6,043 bases of DNA from Chromatiales bacterium. Lineage in GTDB: Bacteria > Pseudomonadota > Gammaproteobacteria > Chromatiales > Chromatiaceae. The notes under the pieces were generated by a model. It saw only the letters and a list, made by a program, of their open reading frames with translations. It searched no databases and was not told where the DNA came from. Positions 1-6,043 of the stretch are shown in pieces; the first letter of the stretch is position 1; each line of letters begins with the position of its first letter. The stretch spans positions 1-6,043 of the forward strand of contig JAKSCN010000545.1 in the NCBI GenBank assembly GCA_022360595.1. The letters are read 5' to 3'. The position numbers were made by a program, and so were the translations under genes.

Positions 1-960
1 CTCCTCAATCTGAGCGCGCACAGAGTCTTTCCAGTGCACAGTCGGCTGATAGCCCAACTGCAGCTCTGCCTTTTTGTTATCCACTCCAGTCTCTTCCAGC
101 AGATGAATAATGCTTCGGATCACCAAGGGTTCCCATGGAACAACGGGGTCAATCTTCTCCATTAGCCAGGCAAAAGCGTAGGCTATGCCAAACGGCACAC
201 TGAAGTGTGGTTTAGGATAACTGAATTCTGAATGAATAAATCCAATCAGCTCTTTAGCAGTCGGCTGCTCTTGACCTACTATATTAAACGCTTCATACCC
301 AAACAGGCCTTCATGGGTTACCGCTCTAAAAAATGCCTGTCCAATATCCTGACCATCCACCAATGGTACATGTGTTTTTCCACCAGCTACCCAAGGGACT
401 AAATGCGTTTTTAATCTTGGCAACAGTATGGGAAGCATACCCAAACTGTACCGCTTGCCAGTAAAAATACCCAGGCGCAGCACCACTGCAGAAAAGCTTG
501 AGCTGCTCGATTTACGTAGTTCATTTTCAATGGCGATAACGTTACAGAGATGGGGCCAGAATTTCCGGTGAATACCTCCTGCCAAGGCATCTTTTGAGAT
601 GTCGGGTGCAGCCGCCGATGTAGTGCTTGCAAAAATGAATTGCTTCACGCCCGCCTTTTTAGCAGCCTCTATTATATTGAGAGAGGGTGTTAAAAAGTTT
701 TCCCGCGAAAACTGCTTGTGATTCCAAAGTGATGTCCAGGCAGCCGCGTGACAGACAACATCCACATCTTTTACGACGCTGGCAATGTAATCACTGTCTC
801 TTAAATCCCCTATTCTTGTCTCTCCTGAAAAGTTGGGATTTAGATTGTTTGTACTCCGACAAGCAGCGACAAGAGACAGTGAATCATCACCCATTAGGAC
901 ATCAAGAATATGACTGCCCACAAAACCAGTTACTCCGGTAATTAAGACTCGCTTACCCAT
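1..960 (-). CDS. Atypical extended SDR / NAD-dependent epimerase-dehydratase-like protein (C-terminus cut by window edge)
   Basis: The minus frame is open from ATG at 960 to the left edge: 320 codons with no stop. An AAAGGG ribosome site (969-974) lies 8 bases before the ATG, supporting this start. The N-terminus carries the Rossmann motif TGVTGFVG (residues 8-15; G9, G12, G15), followed by GDLRD (51-55), HAAAW (71-75) and FASTTS (110-115), the usual order for an extended SDR that binds NAD(P). The C-terminal substrate half has VPLVDGQDIGQAF (198-210) and FNIVGQ (225-230). Length suggests only a few residues are missing. The odd point is that the YxxxK catalytic pair is absent: the segment before IENELR reads HLCNV (137-141), and there is no Tyr between residues 59 and 170. 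The frame is otherwise clean, so it does not look decayed. The fold assignment is strong. The substrate is unknown, and redox or epimerase activity should not be assumed. Confidence 0.88.
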   Translation of the reverse strand, partial: MGKRVLITGVTGFVGSHILDVLMGDDSLSLVAACRSTNNLNPNFSGETRIGDLRDSDYIASVVKDVDVVCHAAAWTSLWNHKQFSRENFLTPSLNIIEAAKKAGVKQFIFASTTSAAAPDISKDALAGGIHRKFWPHLCNVIAIENELRKSSSSSFSAVVLRLGIFTGKRYSLGMLPILLPRLKTHLVPWVAGGKTHVPLVDGQDIGQAFFRAVTHEGLFGYEAFNIVGQEQPTAKELIGFIHSEFSYPKPHFSVPFGIAYAFAWLMEKIDPVVPWEPLVIRSIIHLLEETGVDNKKAELQLGYQPTVHWKDSVRAQIEE

Positions 961-978
961 AAGATCATCCCTTTTCGC

Positions 979-998
979 ATTAGTACGCTTATACTAAT
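979..998. promoter_or_regulatory. Inverted repeat in the divergent intergenic region, candidate operator
   Basis: The sequence shows ATTAGTA, a 6-base spacer (CGCTTA), then TACTAAT, a perfect 7+7 bp dyad. It lies 18 bases upstream of the SDR start and about 93 bases upstream of the ClbS-like start. A -10-like TATACT lies inside it on the plus strand, but I could not find a convincing -35 at the right distance on either strand. The size and position fit the binding site of a dimeric repressor such as TetR or MarR types. That is inference from geometry only, and no regulator gene is visible in the window. Confidence 0.35.
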
Positions 999-1080
999 TA
1001 ATCAACTTTGAGTTTTTGGCACTCTCCATGGCAAACTATTTCCAAACAAGGTTCCACTAAAAACGGCACTCAAAATAACC

Positions 1081-1085
1081 AGGAG
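1081..1085 (+). promoter_or_regulatory. Ribosome binding site that fixes the ClbS-like gene start
   Basis: AGGAG sits 6 bases before the ATG at 1092. This favours that ATG over an in-frame TTG at 1008, which would add 28 residues with no family resemblance. Confidence 0.75.
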
Positions 1086-1091
1086 TCATCA

Positions 1092-1598
1092 ATGCCACTG
1101 CCATCATCAAAAGAAGAGCTATTGGATAAACTGCAACTGGCATATGAGAAACTTGATGCTGAGTTTGACGATGTGACACCAGTCCTCGAAAAAGATAAAC
1201 GGATCGAGGGCAATATATCCTGTTGCGACGTTATCGCCTATCAACTCGGCTGGGGGCAATTGTTATTAGGTTGGGACAGCACCGAACTGTCAGGCAGCAC
1301 GCCCGATATGCCCGCATCCGGTTTCAAATGGAACCAGTTGGGTGAGCTGGCTAACTCGTTTTATCAGGCACACAACGAAAAGAGTCTGAAGCAACTAAGA
1401 ACCGAGTTTAAACAGCTATACAACCAATTAACCGAATGGATTGAATCGCTCACTGAAGCGGAGCTGCTGAAACCTCATCAACGCCACTGGACAGGCGGAA
1501 AATGGGCAATGGTCAAATGGATACAGATTAACACCATTGCGCCTTACCAATCAGCGCGCACAAAGGTAAGACGCTGGAAACGGGAGCAAAATGTCTAG
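1092..1598 (+). CDS. ClbS/DfsB family four-helix-bundle protein (DUF1706)
   Basis: This is a 168-residue protein. Family landmarks run in order: PSSKEEL near the N-terminus (residues 4-10), IxxxDVIAYQLGWGQLLLGW (42-61), GFKWNQLGELANSFY (75-89), and a C-terminal IQINTIAPYQSARTKVRRW (143-161). The length and motif order match ClbS, the Escherichia coli colibactin self-resistance protein, a cyclopropane hydrolase that inactivates the genotoxin warhead. Comparing with the ClbS sequence from memory, the functionally important Tyr55 corresponds to Tyr50 here, in the AYQLGWG motif. There is no signal peptide or membrane segment, so it should be cytoplasmic. Most family members lie outside colibactin clusters and have no known substrate. 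No polyketide or peptide synthetase gene is in this window, so colibactin resistance should not be inferred. It is transcribed divergently from the SDR gene and convergently with the small membrane protein gene. Family assignment is confident; function is open. Confidence 0.9.
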   Translation: MPLPSSKEELLDKLQLAYEKLDAEFDDVTPVLEKDKRIEGNISCCDVIAYQLGWGQLLLGWDSTELSGSTPDMPASGFKWNQLGELANSFYQAHNEKSLKQLRTEFKQLYNQLTEWIESLTEAELLKPHQRHWTGGKWAMVKWIQINTIAPYQSARTKVRRWKREQNV

Positions 1599-1614
1599 GG
1601 CCTGTTAACAGGCC
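1599..1614. terminator. Perfect 16-bp palindrome between convergent genes, possible bidirectional terminator
   Basis: GGCCTGTTAACAGGCC is perfectly self-complementary and starts on the base after the ClbS-like stop codon. As RNA it could form a 6-bp GC-rich stem (GGCCTG/CAGGCC) with a TTAA loop. It lies between the ends of two convergent genes, the usual place for a shared terminator. A run of T is lacking on the plus side and is weak on the minus side (ATTTTG about 8 bases past the stem), so it is not a textbook intrinsic terminator. It could instead be a protein-binding site. Confidence 0.45.
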
Positions 1615-1629
1615 TAAGAAAACTTATAG

Positions 1630-2004
1630 CTATGGCTCACTATACATCGGCTTATTCTCAGCAAGCCGTATCCACCCTTTGGCGATGCGATAGATAATCC
1701 ATACGATATTGGCAAGCCAAACCACATAGCCGATGATAATAAAGGTGGTGATAATGCCAATGATGCTCCACAAAAGACCATACCAGAAGGTCCGCATCTG
1801 CCAACGGAAGTGCGATTCCAGCCAGGTTCCCCGTACATCATCGCGCTTGACGTAGTTGATGATAATGCCGATCAGCGGGGTGATCACAAACAGAAACGCA
1901 GCCGCCTGGAGCCCATAGACCACCATCGTCAAGGTCTTTTCAGAATCAGAAACCGTGGGCCCTGCCTCTACCGGTTCCGCTGCTTTTGCAAACTCATCGC
2001 TCAT
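1630..2004 (-). CDS. Small inner-membrane protein, DUF4870/COG3671-like
   Basis: This is a 124-residue protein. Residues 1-23 form a polar, acidic N-terminus with no signal peptide. A long hydrophobic segment covers about 27-51. A charged loop (about 52-72) contains GTWLESHFRWQ (59-69). Then come two closely spaced hydrophobic segments (about 73-92 and 93-107) and a short basic tail containing YRIAKGW (105-111). The TLTMVVYGL start, the W-x3-H-x2-WQ loop and the YRIAKGW end are the pattern I know from uncharacterised membrane proteins of proteobacteria assigned to COG3671/DUF4870. No biochemical role is established for them. The ribosome site is weak (TGATGAG about 8 bases before the ATG). 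It runs in the same direction as the efflux operon but is about 360 bases downstream of it, so it probably has its own promoter. Confidence 0.8.
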   Translation of the reverse strand: MSDEFAKAAEPVEAGPTVSDSEKTLTMVVYGLQAAAFLFVITPLIGIIINYVKRDDVRGTWLESHFRWQMRTFWYGLLWSIIGIITTFIIIGYVVWLANIVWIIYRIAKGWIRLAENKPMYSEP

Positions 2005-2367
2005 TGCATCAACTCATCACTTTCAGTACTAAATAAGGCACCAGATTAAAGATTAAGATGGCAATTTTATACTGAGCGGCATGCCGAAAATAGGCCTGCT
2101 TGAGAAATTGTTGATCCAGATTGCACATTTTCAAATGGACGCCTGCCATCCGTTAGCGCATAAACATCATCACCACCACAGCCGCACTCAGCCGCCATTA
2201 CCGCACCTCTCTTCCTACCACACAGCTTCTACTACTAATGATAGCGCCTCGGGCATCAACCTATGAGGAGAGAGGGTGACACTCTGACGAGAGCCAGGCA
2301 GAACATAAGGGAACAGCGATGAAATACCCATCTTCCACCTGACTCAAGTCAGTGTGTCATGACACAA
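2005..2367. other. Intergenic stretch without a convincing gene
   Basis: I find no supported protein or RNA gene here. On the minus strand a -10-like TATAAA (2066-2071) lies about 60 bases before the small membrane protein start. It has a 10-bp palindrome, CGGCATGCCG (2077-2086), just upstream, but no matching -35 is clear. A CAT/CAC-rich tract (about 2161-2180) gives a His-rich reading on the plus strand that I do not accept as a gene. A purine-rich patch (GAGGAGAGAGGG, 2265-2276) precedes no ORF of useful length. The right end holds two adjacent dyads, listed separately. Confidence 0.55.
2339..2366. repeat. Two abutting 14-bp dyads directly after the efflux permease stop
   Basis: CTGACT-CA-AGTCAG (2339-2352) is followed with no gap by TGTGTCATGACACA (2353-2366), a perfect 14-bp palindrome. 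The pair ends 1 base past the permease stop codon (2368-2370). Either could form a short hairpin at the end of the transcript, but there is no T-run after them on the minus strand. Transcript end protection, a weak terminator or a protein-binding site are all possible. Confidence 0.4.
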
Positions 2368-5300
2368 CTATGCACTAGTCTGCTGATAATCCATCTTCGC
2401 CACAGCCTCATCAGCAGCGGCAGACTTTTTACCCAGCCCCAGTATCAAAACGAAGAACAGCGGAATAAAGAAGATCCCCAGCACGGTGGCGGCAATCATG
2501 CCACCCAGTACCGCTGTACCGATGGCTGTCTGACTGCCTGAGCCAGCACCAGTGCTGAGCGCCAGAGGCAGTACACCAAAGCCAAAGGCCAAAGAGGTCA
2601 TCAAAATCGGCCGAAGACGCATACGGGCTGCTGCTAATGTCGCTTTGACCACAGACTCACCTTTGTCCACCAACTCTTTGGCAAACTCTACAATCAAAAT
2701 GGCGTTCTTTGCCGACAGACCGATGATGGTGAGCAGCCCCACCTGAAAGTAAATATCACTAGGCATCCCACGCAGGGTGGCCGCCAACAGTGTGCCGAGC
2801 ACCCCAAGCGGCACCACCATCATCACAGAGACAGGAATCACCCAGCTCTCATAGAGCGCGGCCAGGCAAAGAAACACCACCAGCAGCGACAGCGCATAGA
2901 GGGCCATTGCAAACTGACCCGCGGCACGCTCTTCATAAGAGAGCCCTGTCCACTCTATATTCAGACCCTCTGGCAGCCGACTGCCCAACCGCTCAACAGC
3001 CTCCATCGCCTGTCCCGATGTCCAGCCCGGCGCACTCTCACCCAACACCTCAACCGCAGGCATGCCGTTGTAGCGCTCCAGCTTGGGAGACGCCAACCCC
3101 CAATCGATATCGGCAAAGGAGGAGAAAGACACCATCTCACCATGACTGTTGCGCACCGCCCAGCGGTTCAGATTCTCCGGCGCCATACGGTGCTCGGCGT
3201 CTGCCTGCATATAGACCTTTTTGACTCGCCCCTGATTGATGAAGTCATCCACATATGCACTGCCCCAGGCGGCAGAGAGGGTCTCATTGACATCACTTAG
3301 CGAAAGCCCCAAGGCGCCCGCCTTTTCGCGATCCACTTTCACCTTCAATATGGGCGCCTCTTCTTGTCCATTGGGCCTTACAGCCAGCAATGCGGGCTCT
3401 TGGGCAGACATCCCCAAAAGCTGATTGCGCGCCTGCATGAGGGTTTCACGTCCCAATGCCGCGCCATCCTGGAGAAACAGGTCAAAGCCTTTAGCATTGC
3501 CCAACTCAACCACGGCCGGTGGCCCAAAAGCGACCACCATCGCCTCTTTGGTCGGGAACAGTGCTCCCATCGCACGCCCTACGACAGCGTCAGCCCAGAG
3601 ATCCGGGCGCAACCGCTCAGACCAGTCACGCAGACGAATGAATGCCATCGCTGTATTCTGTCCCGTGCCCGAGAAGTTGAAACCGGCCACCATGGCAACC
3701 CCTTCAACCGCCTCGGCCTCCTGAGTCATAAAGTACTCTTCCACCTTCCTGATAACTTCGGTGGTCTGCTCGGTAGTAGCACCTGGCGGCAGCATAATCT
3801 GGCTATAGATCTCACCCTGATCCTCATCCGGGAGAAAGCCGCTGGGTGTGTTCATATAGAGCAGCACTGCCCCCGAGAAGAGCAGCAGATAAATCAACAT
3901 GAAGCGAAGCGGCCGCTTTAGAATGCCGCCAACAGAGCTGATGTAGCCATTGGTAGCTCGATCGAACTGACGGTTAAACCAAGCAAAAAAACCTTTCTCA
4001 GAGACTTTCTCCTGATCTGCCGGCTTCAACAGCGTGGCGCATAACGCCGGCGACAGCACCAGCGCCACAATCACCGACAACACCATCGCCGAGACAATAG
4101 TCACCGAGAATTGACGGTAGATCACTCCCGCCGAACCGGGAAAGAAAGCCATCGGGACAAACACCGCCGAGAGCACCAGCGCGATGCCGATCAGCGCACC
4201 AGTGATCTGGCTCATGGAGCGGCGCGTCGCCTCCCGTGGTGATAGCCCCTCTTCATGCATCACCCGCTCTACATTCTCCACCACCACAATGGCGTCATCG
4301 ACCAGCAGACCGATCGCCAACACCATCGCAAACAGCGTCAGCGTATTAATGGAGTAACCGAATACAGCCAGCACTCCAAAGGTACCTAGCAGAACCACCG
4401 GCACCGCAATAGTGGGAATTAAGGTGGCGCGGAAGTTCTGCAGAAACAGAAACATCACCACAAATACCAGCAACACGGCTTCCAAGAGCGTCTTGACAAC
4501 ATTTTTGATGGAGAGCCGCACAAAGGGGGTCGACTCATTGGCCACAATGGTCTCCATCCCTGCGGGGAAGTTCTTCTCCATCTCCGCCAGCTCCGCGTAG
4601 ACCGCATCAGAGGTGTCCAGGGCGTTGGCACTGGTCGAAAGCTTGAGCGCCATTGCCGCAGCCGGTTTACCGTTATAACGCGTAGTCTGCTCATAGCTCT
4701 CACCGCCAATCTCTACCCGCGCCACATCACGCAAGCGTACCGAAGCACCGCTCTGATCCACCTTGAGGAAAATCGTCTCGAACTCTTCCGGCGTCTGCAG
4801 ACGGCTCTGCATATTCACCGTCACATTCAAAGGCTGTCCCGGCAAAGCGGGCATACCCCCCAACTGCCCGGCGGTCACTTCGGCATTTTCCGACTGCACG
4901 GCGGCCCGCACATCCTGCGGTGTCAGACCATACTTATGCAGTTTGTCGGGATCGAGCCAGATGCGCATGGCGTATTGGGTGGTGAAACTGGTTACATCGC
5001 CAACGCCATCGATACGACTCAGCCGATCTTCGACATTGGTCTTAATGTAGTCACCCAGATCGATATCGCTCATGCTGCCATCGTTGGAGATAAACACCAG
5101 AATCATGAAGAAGTTGTTCACCGCTTTAGCCACTTGCACGCCCTGGCGCTGCACAGCCTCGGGTAACAGCGGTGTGGCCAGTTGCAGTTTGTTCTGCACC
5201 TGCATCTGGGCAATATCGGGATCAGTGCCCGCTTTGAACGTGAGTGTCACCGTCGCAGTGCCGATAGACTCACTGCTCGACTTCATGTAGATCAGATTAT

Positions 5301-5517
5301 CGATACCCTTCATCTTCTGTTCGATAATCTGTGTCACCGAGTCTTCAATGGTCTTCGCCGAGGCCCCGGGATAGGTGGCGGTAATTGAAATAGCCGGCGG
5401 TGCGATGGAGGGATACTGTGCGATCGGCAAGGCAAAAATCGACAATGCGCCGGCAATCATGATCAGCAGCGCCAATACCCAGGCAAAGATGGGACGGTCA
5501 ATAAAAAAGTGTGCCAT
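2368..5517 (-). CDS. Multidrug efflux RND permease, HAE1 family (AcrB/MexB-like)
   Basis: This 1049-residue protein equals E. coli AcrB in length. It is the inner-membrane, proton-driven pump subunit of a tripartite efflux complex that moves hydrophobic and amphiphilic compounds out of the cell. The N-terminus MAHFFIDRPIFAWVLAL is typical. There are 12 hydrophobic segments: one at about 10-30, five between about 338 and 497, one at about 538-556, and five between about 870 and 1028, with large periplasmic loops after the first and seventh. Proton-relay residues are present: D407 and D408 (GLLVDDAIVVVEN), K937 (GLSAKNAI), R967 and T974 (RMRLRPILMTS). Drug-pocket phenylalanines align for F136, F178, F613, F615 and F626, but the AcrB F610 position is A608. 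The gene starts 11 bases after the adaptor gene and is probably cotranslated with it. No outer-membrane channel gene follows. The family call is very strong; the substrate range cannot be read from the sequence. Confidence 0.97.
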   Translation of the reverse strand: MAHFFIDRPIFAWVLALLIMIAGALSIFALPIAQYPSIAPPAISITATYPGASAKTIEDSVTQIIEQKMKGIDNLIYMKSSSESIGTATVTLTFKAGTDPDIAQMQVQNKLQLATPLLPEAVQRQGVQVAKAVNNFFMILVFISNDGSMSDIDLGDYIKTNVEDRLSRIDGVGDVTSFTTQYAMRIWLDPDKLHKYGLTPQDVRAAVQSENAEVTAGQLGGMPALPGQPLNVTVNMQSRLQTPEEFETIFLKVDQSGASVRLRDVARVEIGGESYEQTTRYNGKPAAAMALKLSTSANALDTSDAVYAELAEMEKNFPAGMETIVANESTPFVRLSIKNVVKTLLEAVLLVFVVMFLFLQNFRATLIPTIAVPVVLLGTFGVLAVFGYSINTLTLFAMVLAIGLLVDDAIVVVENVERVMHEEGLSPREATRRSMSQITGALIGIALVLSAVFVPMAFFPGSAGVIYRQFSVTIVSAMVLSVIVALVLSPALCATLLKPADQEKVSEKGFFAWFNRQFDRATNGYISSVGGILKRPLRFMLIYLLLFSGAVLLYMNTPSGFLPDEDQGEIYSQIMLPPGATTEQTTEVIRKVEEYFMTQEAEAVEGVAMVAGFNFSGTGQNTAMAFIRLRDWSERLRPDLWADAVVGRAMGALFPTKEAMVVAFGPPAVVELGNAKGFDLFLQDGAALGRETLMQARNQLLGMSAQEPALLAVRPNGQEEAPILKVKVDREKAGALGLSLSDVNETLSAAWGSAYVDDFINQGRVKKVYMQADAEHRMAPENLNRWAVRNSHGEMVSFSSFADIDWGLASPKLERYNGMPAVEVLGESAPGWTSGQAMEAVERLGSRLPEGLNIEWTGLSYEERAAGQFAMALYALSLLVVFLCLAALYESWVIPVSVMMVVPLGVLGTLLAATLRGMPSDIYFQVGLLTIIGLSAKNAILIVEFAKELVDKGESVVKATLAAARMRLRPILMTSLAFGFGVLPLALSTGAGSGSQTAIGTAVLGGMIAATVLGIFFIPLFFVLILGLGKKSAAADEAVAKMDYQQTSA

Positions 5518-5523
5518 GACCTA

Positions 5524-5530
5524 CCCCCTT
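5524..5530 (-). promoter_or_regulatory. Ribosome binding site of the RND permease, overlapping the adaptor stop codon
   Basis: Read on the minus strand, AAGGGGG lies 6 bases before the permease ATG, and its two A bases are the end of the adaptor TAA stop. This arrangement suggests translational coupling of adaptor and permease and supports the chosen permease start. Confidence 0.75.
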
Positions 5531-6043
5531 AGTATAAAGCGGTTGACTGAACAGACGAATGATCTGGCGCACTACCGCCACTGACCACCACTTCCGTTCC
5601 GGGATGGACATGCTGCAATCCGGCGACAACCACCTGATCGCCCACCTTGATACCACCCTGTACCAGCCACTGATCATTCACCAGTTGCGCCTCATCCAAT
5701 ATACGCGGCTCAACACGGTTGCCCGCCCCCACAACCATTACCAGCGGACGACCCCGGGCATCACGACTCACCGCTTGGGGTGGCAGCAACAGCCCGTCAT
5801 CAATACGAACGGTATCAATCAGCGCCCGTACAAACATACCGGGCAGCAATAGATGGTCAGGATTGGCAAAGACCGCACGCAAGGTAATCGAACCAGTACC
5901 CTGCTCCACAGTGCTTTCAGAGAACTCCAACCGCCCCTGCAGGGGGTACCGCTCACCGTTCTCCAAAATCAGTGTGACCGGCACCACTGAATCTGACGAA
6001 CGCTTGCGAGACAACTGATCGCGCAAACGCAAGCTCTCCACAC
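5529..6043 (-). CDS. RND efflux periplasmic adaptor (membrane fusion protein, AcrA/MexA-like), C-terminal part
   Basis: The last 170 codons are visible; the gene continues past the right edge, so the start and the signal/lipoprotein region are not seen. A GTG at 6041 is an internal valine codon, not a start: the residues after it align with the middle of AcrA (RLRDQL against RLKQEL). The segment LEFSESTVEQGTGSITLRA followed by FANPDHLLLPGMFVRA is the hallmark beta-barrel region of AcrA-type adaptors. PPQAVSRDARG, VMVVGAGNRVEPR, and GIKVGDQVVVAGLQHVHPGTEV then make up the membrane-proximal domain. The tail after it is short and polar. The protein would bridge the permease encoded just downstream to an outer-membrane TolC-like channel in the periplasm. 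The promoter and any local regulator lie outside the window. Confidence 0.95.
   Translation of the reverse strand, partial: VESLRLRDQLSRKRSSDSVVPVTLILENGERYPLQGRLEFSESTVEQGTGSITLRAVFANPDHLLLPGMFVRALIDTVRIDDGLLLPPQAVSRDARGRPLVMVVGAGNRVEPRILDEAQLVNDQWLVQGGIKVGDQVVVAGLQHVHPGTEVVVSGGSAPDHSSVQSTALY

Noticed and set aside
411..941. ORFs of 73 codons (minus) and 84 codons (plus) within the SDR gene
   Set aside because: Both overlap the SDR frame, which carries clear Rossmann motifs; they are out-of-frame shadows.
1008..1091. N-terminal extension of the ClbS-like gene from a TTG at 1008
   Set aside because: The ATG at 1092 has AGGAG at ideal spacing and starts exactly where family resemblance begins (MPLPSSKEEL). 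The extra 28 residues look like untranslated leader.
2081..2266. 61-codon plus-strand ORF with a His-rich stretch (HKHHHHHSR), possible metal-binding peptide
   Set aside because: There is no good ribosome site, the composition is low-complexity, and I recognise no family. The His run comes from a short CAT/CAC tract and can arise by chance.
2319..2342. Tiny ORF (MKYPSST) after an AAGGGA ribosome-like site
   Set aside because: At seven codons, with no gene downstream on that strand for it to regulate, it is not distinguishable from chance.
2790..3921. Long plus-strand ORFs opposite the RND permease (144 and 185 codons)
   Set aside because: They are antisense shadows of a very well conserved coding frame, with no family resemblance and no ribosome sites worth noting.
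6039..6041. GTG as the start of a short 170-residue adaptor-like gene
   Set aside because: The residues after it align with the middle of AcrA-type adaptors and the frame stays open to the window edge, so it is an internal valine codon of a truncated view.

Overview
This window looks like an ordinary chromosomal stretch from a gammaproteobacterium. The evidence is an AcrA/AcrB-type efflux operon, a small membrane protein of the DUF4870/COG3671 type, and Shine-Dalgarno-led genes with mixed codon use. I cannot name the genus. The left third (SDR and ClbS-like genes) looks more AT-rich than the efflux operon, judged by eye.

Layout from left to right. (1) 1-960, minus strand: nearly the whole of an extended short-chain dehydrogenase/epimerase-like protein, cut by the left edge near its C-terminus. 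It has a good Rossmann glycine motif, but the YxxxK catalytic pair is missing. (2) 961-1091: a divergent intergenic region with a 7+7 bp inverted repeat close to the SDR start. (3) 1092-1598, plus strand: a complete ClbS/DfsB-family (DUF1706) four-helix-bundle protein, related to the colibactin self-resistance protein. (4) 1599-1614: a perfect 16-bp palindrome between convergent genes, possibly a terminator. (5) 1630-2004, minus strand: a small membrane protein with about three transmembrane segments. (6) 2005-2367: about 360 bases with no convincing gene, ending in two abutting 14-bp dyads just after the efflux pump stop codon. (7) 2368-5517, minus strand: a full-length HAE1-family RND efflux permease. 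(8) 5529-6043, minus strand: the C-terminal part of its periplasmic adaptor (membrane fusion protein), cut by the right edge.

The adaptor and permease form one operon read right to left, 11 bases apart, with the permease ribosome site overlapping the adaptor stop. They would form a tripartite drug efflux pump with an outer-membrane channel encoded elsewhere. The SDR and the ClbS-like gene are divergent and could share control through the intergenic dyad, but this is inference. I see no RNA gene, CRISPR array, insertion sequence or phage element. No clearly new multi-gene system is visible. The items most worth a second look are the SDR lacking its catalytic Tyr/Lys, its divergent pairing with a ClbS-like gene, and the Phe610-to-Ala difference in the permease drug pocket.
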